From Pseudomonas muyukensis (GTDB lineage Bacteria > Pseudomonadota > Gammaproteobacteria > Pseudomonadales > Pseudomonadaceae): a stretch of DNA of 64,000 nt. A program made the translations under genes and the position numbers. Of the stretch, positions 28,234-35,012 are shown piece after piece. The notes under the pieces are model-generated. The model saw only the letters and a program-made list of their open reading frames with translations. It was not told the DNA's origin and did not search any database. The stretch's first letter is position 1, and every line of letters begins with the position of its first letter. The DNA is taken from NCBI RefSeq assembly GCF_019139535.1, contig NZ_CP077073.1, positions 3,314,501-3,378,500 of the forward strand, given 5' to 3'.

Positions 28234-29598
28234 ATGAGCTCCAGTGCAGAGCCCGCAAGCGCGCTCAAGCAGCGCCTGGGTGTGTTCGATGTGGTCGCCA
28301 TCACCGTGTCGGCGGTAACCCCGGCCAGTTCCGTGTTCGTCATCGCCCCGTTCGCCATCCAGCAGGCCGGCAGCGGCGCCTTCCTGTCGTTCATCATGGC
28401 CGGCGCCCTGGCGCTGATGTTCGCCTGGTGCTACGCCGAACTGGGCCGCGCCCACAGCTGCGCCGGTGGCGAATACGTGTACGCCAAGCGGGTGTTCGGC
28501 GGGCTCGCCGGCTATGCCACCTTCCTCACCGTGCTGGCCTCGATGCTGTTCATCCCGCCAGTGCTCGCCGCCGGCGCCGCCGCCTACCTGAACAACGCCC
28601 TGGGCACGCGCTTCGATACCCAGGCCGTGGCGCTGGTCATCGTGGTCTCCAGCTATGCCCTGGGTATCCTCAACATTCGCCTCAATGCCTGGATCACCGG
28701 CCTGTTCCTGTTCTGCGAGGTCGCCGCGCTGCTGGTGATCGTGGTGCTGGGCTTCGGTAACGCCAGCCAGCCGGCGGCGAGCCTGTTGCAGCCGCAGATG
28801 CTCGAGCAGGGGACGCTGGTCGCCGTGCCCTGGGCATTGGTGCTGGGGGCGGTGGGCATGGCGCTGTTCGCCTTCAACGGCTATGGCGGCGCGGTATTGC
28901 TGGCCGAGGACATGAAGGACCGTGGCCGCACCGTGCACCGCGCCGTGCTCTGGTCGTTGGCGGTGGTGGTGGCCATCGAGGTGATCCCGCTGGCGGCGTT
29001 GCTGATCGGCGCGCCTTCGCTCGAGGCGATGCTGGCCAGTGGCGACCCCATCGGCTACCTGCTCACCGCCCATGGCAACGAAACCCTGGCGCGGCTGGTC
29101 AGCGCGGGGATTTTCCTGTCGGTGTTCAACGCCATCGTCGCCATCGTCATCCAGGTCGGACGGGTGGTGTACAGCAGTGGCCGCGATGCGATCTGGACAC
29201 CCATGCTCAACCGCGCCTTCACCGTGATCCACCCGCGCTGGGAGTCGCCCTGGCTGGCCACGCTGTTCCTCGCCGCGCCCTCGGCACTGCTGAGCCTGTC
29301 GGGCAGCCTGGAACAGCTGACCTCGTTCACCGTGCTGCTGTTGCTGCTGATCTACCTGGTGGTGGCGGCCTGCGCGCTGTGCAGCCGGGTGCTGCGCCGC
29401 GACCGCGAACACCCGTACCGCATGCCGCTGTGGCCGTTGCCGGCGTTGCTGGCGGTCAGTGGCGCCGGCTGGCTGCTGGTGACCCTGCTGCGCGAGGCAT
29501 CGGTGCGCGACCTGTTGATCATCCTCGGGCTGCTGGCGGTGTCGGTGACCCTGTACAGCATCCACGGCCGGCTCAGCCCGACCTTCCAGAAATTGTGA
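28234..29598 (+). CDS. APC-family amino acid/amine permease
   Basis: A 454-residue inner-membrane transporter with about 12 hydrophobic segments. The N-terminal part contains VFDVVAITVSAVTPASSVFVI and the family run ELGRAHSCAGGEYVYAKRVFG, which form the unwound first helix and the consensus region of APC amino-acid permeases. The ATG at 28234 follows AGAGGAAAAACGCC. It is first in a two-gene operon with a P1/DmpA aminopeptidase 17 bases downstream. A carrier that imports a small peptide, amide or modified amino acid for intracellular hydrolysis is therefore likely. The exact substrate cannot be read. Confidence 0.87.
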   Translation: MSSSAEPASALKQRLGVFDVVAITVSAVTPASSVFVIAPFAIQQAGSGAFLSFIMAGALALMFAWCYAELGRAHSCAGGEYVYAKRVFGGLAGYATFLTVLASMLFIPPVLAAGAAAYLNNALGTRFDTQAVALVIVVSSYALGILNIRLNAWITGLFLFCEVAALLVIVVLGFGNASQPAASLLQPQMLEQGTLVAVPWALVLGAVGMALFAFNGYGGAVLLAEDMKDRGRTVHRAVLWSLAVVVAIEVIPLAALLIGAPSLEAMLASGDPIGYLLTAHGNETLARLVSAGIFLSVFNAIVAIVIQVGRVVYSSGRDAIWTPMLNRAFTVIHPRWESPWLATLFLAAPSALLSLSGSLEQLTSFTVLLLLLIYLVVAACALCSRVLRRDREHPYRMPLWPLPALLAVSGAGWLLVTLLREASVRDLLIILGLLAVSVTLYSIHGRLSPTFQKL

Positions 29599-29614
29599 GA
29601 ACCAAGGAGTACAC

Positions 29615-30730
29615 ATGCGTGCGCGTCAACTGGGCATCACCCTCGGCCACGGCACCCCGGGCCCGTTCAATGCCATTACCGATGTGCCTGGGGTGCGGGT
29701 CGGCCACAGCACCCTGATCGATGAACAGCGCCCGGCGCCGGTGCGCACCGGGGTCACGGTGATCGAGCCACGTGCCGGGGCGGCGCGCCTGGCGCCGTGC
29801 TTCGCCGGCTGTCATGTGCTCAATGGCAACGGCGACGCCACTGGGTTGGAGTGGATCCGCGAGGCCGGCCTGCTGACCACGCCGATCGCCATCACCAATA
29901 CCCACAGCGTTGGCGTGGTACGCGACGCGCTGATCGCCGCCGAGCGCGAGCGCCTGGCCGATGAGGCGGTGTACTGGTGCATGCCGGTGGTGATGGAGAC
30001 CTTCGACGGCGTGCTCAACGACATCTGGGGCCAGCATGTCACGCCGGCACAGGTGCGCCAGGCGCTGGACGACGCAGCCACCGGGGTGGTGGCCGAGGGG
30101 CCGGTCGGGGGCGGCACCGGCATGATCTGCCACGAGTTCAAGGGGGGTATCGGCACGGCCTCGCGGCGGCTGGCGGACGAGCAGGGCGGCTGGACCGTTG
30201 GCGTACTGGTGCAGGCCAATCATGGCCAGCGCCGCGAGCTGCGGGTCGATGGCTACCCGGTGGGTCGCCAGCTGGGGCATTTGCCGTCGCCATTCGCCGA
30301 GCGTGAACAGGGCGCCCCTGGCATGGGCTCGATCGTGGTGGTGATCGCCACCGATGCGCCGCTGTTGCCGCACCAGTGCCAGCGCCTGGCGCAACGGGCG
30401 TCCATCGGGATCGCCCGCACCGGTGGCGGCACCGAGGACTCCAGTGGCGATATCTTCCTGGCGTTCTCCACCGGCAACCAGGGCTTGCCGCCGGCTGACT
30501 ACGGGCGCAAGGACCTGGCCCAGTGCACGGCGGTGCGCATGCTCAACAACGATCATATCTCGGCGCTGTTCATGGCGGCGGCGGAGGCGGTGGAGGAGGC
30601 GATCGTCAATGCGCTGCTGGCAGGAAGGGCGATGGTTGGCAAGGGCGGGGCGCGGGTGCCGGGGCTGGATGGGGATACGTTGTTGACGGCGTTGCATGAG
30701 GTGGGGTGGAAAGCGCAAGCCCGGCGTTGA
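29615..30730 (+). CDS. P1-family aminopeptidase (DmpA/BapA-like, self-processing)
   Basis: A 371-residue N-terminal-nucleophile hydrolase of family S58. The DmpA and beta-peptidyl aminopeptidase relatives are cleaved autocatalytically into two chains and release N-terminal residues, D-amino acids or beta-residues from peptides and amides. The N-terminal ITDVPGVRVGHSTLI and the central GPVGGGTGMICHEFKGGIG are family marks. The processing site is in TEDSSGDIFLAFST, with Ser277 the likely nucleophile (Ser-Gly-Asp, compare Gly-Ser-Gly-Asp in DmpA). AAGGAG precedes the start. It follows the permease gene with 16 bases between. The unusual residue before the nucleophile is Ser rather than Gly. Confidence 0.88.
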   Translation: MRARQLGITLGHGTPGPFNAITDVPGVRVGHSTLIDEQRPAPVRTGVTVIEPRAGAARLAPCFAGCHVLNGNGDATGLEWIREAGLLTTPIAITNTHSVGVVRDALIAAERERLADEAVYWCMPVVMETFDGVLNDIWGQHVTPAQVRQALDDAATGVVAEGPVGGGTGMICHEFKGGIGTASRRLADEQGGWTVGVLVQANHGQRRELRVDGYPVGRQLGHLPSPFAEREQGAPGMGSIVVVIATDAPLLPHQCQRLAQRASIGIARTGGGTEDSSGDIFLAFSTGNQGLPPADYGRKDLAQCTAVRMLNNDHISALFMAAAEAVEEAIVNALLAGRAMVGKGGARVPGLDGDTLLTALHEVGWKAQARR

Positions 30731-30740
30731 ACGTATCGCA

Positions 30741-30806
30741 GGGCTTGCCCGCTGCCACCCATTGGCGTGCCCGAAGGCACCCTGGCGCGTGGCGGCGGGC
30801 AAGCCC
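30741..30806. terminator. Long bidirectional hairpin between convergent genes
   Basis: GGGCTTGCCCGCTGCCAC (30741-30758) pairs with GTGGCGGCGGGCAAGCCC (30789-30806), 18 pairs with one G-T wobble. It sits between the convergent peptidase and MFS genes. It lacks a T-tract, so termination efficiency is uncertain. Confidence 0.65.
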
Positions 30807-30819
30807 GAGAGCGGTTTTG

Positions 30820-32148
30820 CTAGCGTGCGCGGGCGAACGCAGGCTTGCCCGAGCGCGAAACCCGCAGCGCCACCACGCTACCCAGCACGATCAACCCGGC
30901 CAGCGCATACAGCGCCGCGTCGGTCGACCCGGTCTGGTCCTTGATGAACCCCACCAGATAAGGGCTGAGGAAGCCCGCCATCTGCCCCACCGAGTTGATG
31001 ATCGCCAGGCCCGCCACGGCGGTGCCGGCGCTCAGCAGCGCGGTCGGCATCGGCCAGAACATCGGCAGGCCGGTCAGCGCGCCCATGGTGGCGATCGACA
31101 GGCCAAGGATGGCGATGCTCGGGTTGGCGGCGAAGTTCACCGCGATCACCAGGCCCAGGGCGCCCATCAGCATCGGCACCACAAGGTGCCAGCGGCGCTC
31201 GTTGCGCAGGTCCGCCGAACGGCCGACGAGGATCATGAACACCCCGGCCAGCAGGTACGGGATGGCGCTCAGCCAGCCGATCAGCAGCGGGCTGTCGAAG
31301 CCCATGTTCTTGATGATCGAGGGCAGCCAGAAGTTGATGGCGTAGACCCCGCTCTGGATGCAGAAGTAGACGAAGCCGAAGGTCCAGATCAGCGGGTTGC
31401 TCAGCACGGCCAGCACGCTGTCGCCTTGGGAGGCCGGCTTGCCGGCGGCGTCGGCCTTGAGGTCGGCCGCGATCAGTTGGCGTTCGGTCGGGCTCAGCCA
31501 GGCGGCCTTCTGGTAGCCGTCGCTGAGCAGCACGATGGCCAGCGCGCCCAGGGCCACGGTGGGCAGACCCTGGATCAGGAACATCCACTGCCAGCCCGCC
31601 AGGCCATGCTGGCCGGCGGCGAAGTGGTCGAGAATCCAGCCGGAGAACGGCCCGCCGAGCAGGCCCGAGACCGGGATCGCCGACATGAACAGGGCCATGA
31701 TCCGCCCGCGACGGTCTGCCGGGAACCAGCGCGAGAGGTACAGCACCACGCCGGGGAAGAAGCCCGCTTCGGCGGCGCCGGTGAGCAGGCGCAAGGTGTA
31801 GAACTCGCTGGGCGTGGTGACGAACAGCAGGCAAGTGGACAGGCTGCCCCAGGCGATCATCATCAGCGCGATCCAGCGCCGCGGGCCGAAGCGGTTGAGC
31901 GCCAGGTTGCTGGGCAGGCCGCAGAGCACGTAGCCGATGAAGAAGATACCGGCGCCCAGGCCGTACACGGTTTCGCTGAATTTCAGCGCGTCGAGCATCT
32001 GCAACTTGGCGAAGCCGACGTTGACGCGGTCCAGGTAGTTGAACAGGTAGCAGATGAAAATGAACGGGATCAGCCGCAAGGTGATACGCCGGTACAGCGC
32101 GTCGCGGGTGAGGTCGGTGCCTTGGTCAGGGGCGGGGCTGTGTGCCAT
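30820..32148 (-). CDS. MFS transporter, anion:cation symporter type (sugar acid/glycerate carrier)
   Basis: A 442-residue inner-membrane carrier with 12 predicted helices. The opening after the first helix, FICYLFNYLDRVNVGFAKLQ, is the hallmark of the ACS family (GudP, GarP, phthalate and tartrate carriers). The ATG at 32148 is used because AGAGAA lies upstream and the alternative start would add a 38-residue polar extension. It is divergent from a CdaR-type regulator, with a glycerate kinase beyond, so uptake of glycerate or a hexaric acid such as galactarate or glucarate is likely. Aromatic-acid transport, also seen in this family, cannot be excluded. Confidence 0.87.
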   Translation of the reverse strand: MAHSPAPDQGTDLTRDALYRRITLRLIPFIFICYLFNYLDRVNVGFAKLQMLDALKFSETVYGLGAGIFFIGYVLCGLPSNLALNRFGPRRWIALMMIAWGSLSTCLLFVTTPSEFYTLRLLTGAAEAGFFPGVVLYLSRWFPADRRGRIMALFMSAIPVSGLLGGPFSGWILDHFAAGQHGLAGWQWMFLIQGLPTVALGALAIVLLSDGYQKAAWLSPTERQLIAADLKADAAGKPASQGDSVLAVLSNPLIWTFGFVYFCIQSGVYAINFWLPSIIKNMGFDSPLLIGWLSAIPYLLAGVFMILVGRSADLRNERRWHLVVPMLMGALGLVIAVNFAANPSIAILGLSIATMGALTGLPMFWPMPTALLSAGTAVAGLAIINSVGQMAGFLSPYLVGFIKDQTGSTDAALYALAGLIVLGSVVALRVSRSGKPAFARAR

Positions 32149-32303
32149 GATCGGGTTCTCTTTTGTTATGGTTGTCGCCGCGTCGCCTGTGCCGGCGCTC
32201 GCCATGAAAAGTCTCGGGGAGTGTAGCGCGGCTGTCTTTGTGCTTTTGCACAGCGGCGGCACCTGGCTGCTGTGCCGCCGACCAAAGCCGAAGGATTCTG
32301 TGC

Positions 32304-33401
32304 ATGTTCGAACTGGACCACGACCTGGCCCAGGACATCGTCGACCGGGCGATGGCCATCCTGCCGTGCAACGTCAATGTGATGGACAGCCAGGGGTTGA
32401 TCCTCGGCAGCGGCGAAGCCGAGCGCATCAATACCCGCCACGAAGGGGCCCAGTTGGTGCTGGCCAACGGGCGCATCGTCGAGCTCGACGGCGAGGCCGC
32501 CAAATGCCTGAAGGGCGTGCAGCCGGGGGTCAACCTGCCGCTGATGCTCGATGGCCGGCTGATCGGCGTGCTCGGCCTGACCGGCGACCCGCAGCAACTG
32601 CGCACCTATGGCGAGCTGGTGCGCATGACCGCCGAAATGCTCCTGGCTCAGCGCCACCTGCAGGTGGAGCAGCAATGGCGCCGGCAGCGCTGTGACGATT
32701 TGCTGGCCTTGCTGCTGGGCGGCAGCGGCGAGTCGCCGCGCCTGGTCGACGAGGCGCAGCAACTGGGCCTCAAACCTAACCTGGCGCGTGTTCCCTGCCT
32801 GTTCGAACTGCAAGCCGGACCACCGGCCGAGGCGCTGTCGGCCTGGTTGATGGGCCGTTACCCGGATAGCTGGTGCGTCAGCCCGGCGCGCCAATCGTTG
32901 CTGTGGTGCCGCCCGGCGACGGCGCAACTGGACGAGCCGCGCTTGCTCGAGCGCCTGCAACGCCATGGCTGGGTGGTCGAGCGCCTGGCCTTGGGCAGCC
33001 CGGCGCAAAGCCTGGAGCAATTGCGCCGGGGCTATCGCCGGGTGCGTGACCTGCTGGCCTACGGGCGTGAAGTGCTGCCCGCCGAGCGCCTGTTGAGCCT
33101 GGCGCGCTATCGCTTGCCAGCGCTGCTGTGGCGCCACCGCAACGACGATGCGCTGGACGAGTTGCTCGAGCCACTGCAACGCATTCGCGCCAAGGACACC
33201 AGCGGCCAGCTGCTGGCCACCCTGCGTGCCTGGTGCGCCCATGATGGGCAGAGCCAGGCGTGCGCCGAAGCCTTGGGCATCCATCGCAACAGCTTGCGCT
33301 ATCGGCTGGAGCGGATTGCCGAGGTTGGCGAGGTGGATCCGCTGCGCATGGAAGGCATGCTCAGTTTGTACCTGGGCCTGCAGTTGCTGCCGGTCGATTG
33401 A
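32304..33401 (+). CDS. CdaR-type sugar-diacid regulator
   Basis: A 365-residue transcription factor. The N-terminal about 135 residues match the sugar-diacid recognition domain (AQDIVDRAMAILPCNVNVMD, INTRHEGAQLVL, GVNLPLMLDGRLIGVLGLTG). The C-terminal PucR-type helix-turn-helix lies at about 315-350 (ACAEALGIHRNSLRYRLERI). E. coli CdaR senses glycerate, glucarate or galactarate and activates their catabolic genes. The ATG at 32304 follows AAGGA. It lies between the divergent MFS carrier and the downstream glycerate kinase, so it likely activates both. Confidence 0.88.
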   Translation: MFELDHDLAQDIVDRAMAILPCNVNVMDSQGLILGSGEAERINTRHEGAQLVLANGRIVELDGEAAKCLKGVQPGVNLPLMLDGRLIGVLGLTGDPQQLRTYGELVRMTAEMLLAQRHLQVEQQWRRQRCDDLLALLLGGSGESPRLVDEAQQLGLKPNLARVPCLFELQAGPPAEALSAWLMGRYPDSWCVSPARQSLLWCRPATAQLDEPRLLERLQRHGWVVERLALGSPAQSLEQLRRGYRRVRDLLAYGREVLPAERLLSLARYRLPALLWRHRNDDALDELLEPLQRIRAKDTSGQLLATLRAWCAHDGQSQACAEALGIHRNSLRYRLERIAEVGEVDPLRMEGMLSLYLGLQLLPVD

Positions 33402-33413
33402 CCAGCGCCTTCG

Positions 33414-33490
33414 CTGTAGCAGCCAGCCTTGCTGGCAAAGCGGCCAACAGGGTGGCTGGCATCGGCTATGCCAGTGCTCACCGGCAAAGG
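33414..33490. repeat. REP element pair (degenerate copies of the 24.2-kb type)
   Basis: TGTAGCAGCCAGCCTTGCTGGCAAAGC carries the CCAGCCTTGCTGG hairpin. A second half-copy, GCTATGCCAGTGCTCACCGGCAAA, follows. It lies in the gap between the regulator and the glycerate kinase gene. Confidence 0.65.
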
Positions 33491-33596
33491 CGCGGCAGGC
33501 ATTCGCCCAAACAAGCCCCTAGGCTTTTGTGCATTCGACCGAGGCCGCTGCGCCGCGCACCTGTCAGCATGCGCGGTAACAGGACAGGAGAATCCC

Positions 33597-34745
33597 ATGA
33601 AGATCGTCATCGCCCCCGACTCGTTCAAGGACAGCCTTGACGCCGCCGGCGTCGCCCAGGCCATTGCCGCTGGCCTGGCCGAGGTCTGGCCGAGCGCCGA
33701 ACTGCGCGAATGCCCCATGGCCGACGGGGGCGAGGGCAGCATGGCCGCTATCGTCGCCGCCAGCCACGGCGAGCAGCGCCGTCAATGGGTGCGCGGCCCG
33801 TTGGGCGAGCCCGTGCAGGCCAGTTGGGGCTGGCTGGCGGACAGCCACACCGCGGTGATCGAGATGGCCGAGGCCAGCGGCATCCAATTGCTTCCCAGCG
33901 CCCAGCGCGATGCCTGCCGCAGCAGCACCTGGGGTACCGGCGAGCTGGTCGGCGCAGCCCTGGCGGCCGGGGCCCGGCGTATCGTCCTGGCCATTGGCGG
34001 CAGCGCCACCAACGACGCCGGCAGCGGCATGTTGCGCGCGCTGGGCCTGCGGCTGTTCGACGCCGCGGGTCAACCGCTGGCCGAAGGCGGCTTGGCCCTG
34101 GCGCAGTTGGCACGGATCGACGCCAGCGCGCTCGACCCGCGCCTGGCCACTGTGCACGTGGAGGTCGCCGCCGATGTCGACAATCCGCTGTGCGGCGCCA
34201 ATGGCGCCTCGGCCATCTTCGGCCCGCAGAAGGGCGCCAGCCCGGCGCAGGTACAGGCGCTGGACCAGGCCTTGGGGCATTTTGCCGACCACTGCGCGCG
34301 CTTGCTGGGCAGGGACCTGCGCGACGAGCCGGGCAGTGGCGCGGCCGGCGGCATGGGTTTTGCCGCCAAGGCGTTCATGGCCGCGCGGTTTCGTCCGGGG
34401 GTCGAGGTGGTGGCCGAGCTGGCCGGGCTGGAGGCTTTGGTGCAGGGCGCCGACCTGGTGATCACCGGCGAGGGGCGCTTCGACGCCCAGACCCTGCACG
34501 GCAAGACCCCGCTGGGCGTGGCGCGGGTGGCCAAGCGCTACGGCGTGCCGGTGGTGGTGTTGGCTGGAACCCTGGGGGCCGGTTATGAACAGCTGTACGC
34601 CCACGGCATCGACGCCGCGTTTGCACTGGCCAATGGGCCGATGAGCCTGGAGCAGGCTTGCGCCGAGGCCGACAGCTTGCTCAGGGCGCGTGCGGCCGAC
34701 GTGGCGCGGCTGTGGCAGGTGGCCCGTAGTAGTCGGGCCTCATGA
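33597..34745 (+). CDS. garK: Glycerate 2-kinase (GarK/GlxK family)
   Basis: A 382-residue cytoplasmic kinase that phosphorylates D-glycerate, feeding glycerate from glyoxylate or hexarate breakdown into glycolysis. The N-terminus KIVIAPDSFKDSL and the run ECPMADGGEGSMAAI are the family signature. IGGSATNDAGSGMLRALG, FGPQKGAS and VITGEGRFDAQTLHGKTP are further conserved blocks. The ATG at 33597 has AGGAG upstream. It follows the CdaR-type gene by 195 bases containing a REP element and may be transcribed with it. No hexarate dehydratase genes are in the window, so glycerate itself may be the physiological substrate imported. Confidence 0.92.
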   Translation: MKIVIAPDSFKDSLDAAGVAQAIAAGLAEVWPSAELRECPMADGGEGSMAAIVAASHGEQRRQWVRGPLGEPVQASWGWLADSHTAVIEMAEASGIQLLPSAQRDACRSSTWGTGELVGAALAAGARRIVLAIGGSATNDAGSGMLRALGLRLFDAAGQPLAEGGLALAQLARIDASALDPRLATVHVEVAADVDNPLCGANGASAIFGPQKGASPAQVQALDQALGHFADHCARLLGRDLRDEPGSGAAGGMGFAAKAFMAARFRPGVEVVAELAGLEALVQGADLVITGEGRFDAQTLHGKTPLGVARVAKRYGVPVVVLAGTLGAGYEQLYAHGIDAAFALANGPMSLEQACAEADSLLRARAADVARLWQVARSSRAS

Positions 34746-34781
34746 GCACAAGGTAATGGCTAGTGGCGTATGACGAGGATC

Positions 34782-34841
34782 TTGCAGCGCCTATGAGATC
34801 GAGCGCCGCCCGCGCGGCGCTCGATCTCCCAGGCGCTGCAA
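34782..34841. repeat. Large imperfect palindrome, copy 2
   Basis: TTGCAGCGCC at the left pairs with GGCGCTGCAA at the right (34832-34841). The inner stem GATCGAGCGCCGC/GCGGCGCTCGATC encloses CCGC. The core from GCAGCGCCTAT to GCGCTCG is nearly identical to the copies near 4.1 and 52.55 kb. Here it follows the glycerate kinase gene by about 37 bases and could act as its terminator. Confidence 0.82.
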
Positions 34842-34879
34842 AACCCACGGCGATCCTCCCCCCCCGCGACAAGTTGTCT

Positions 34880-34928
34880 GCTTGACTAAAGCAAGCTATA
34901 GCCGATCGTCATCTTGACTTAATAGTCA
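34880..34928 (+). promoter_or_regulatory. Two dyads upstream of the molybdenum hydroxylase operon
   Basis: GCTTG-ACTAAAG-CAAGC (34880-34896) and TGACT-TAAT-AGTCA (34915-34928) lie in an AT-richer stretch 85-133 bases before the Mo-subunit start. TTGACT also occurs twice and could serve as a -35. They are candidate operator/promoter elements from symmetry and position; the regulator is not in the window. Confidence 0.45.
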
Positions 34929-35012
34929 GATTTTGTGATCGTGCGCGCCCTTCCAGTATCCCAAGCACCAGAAAAAGCATGGGCAGCCCACGAGCTACCC
35001 AGAGGATCAACC

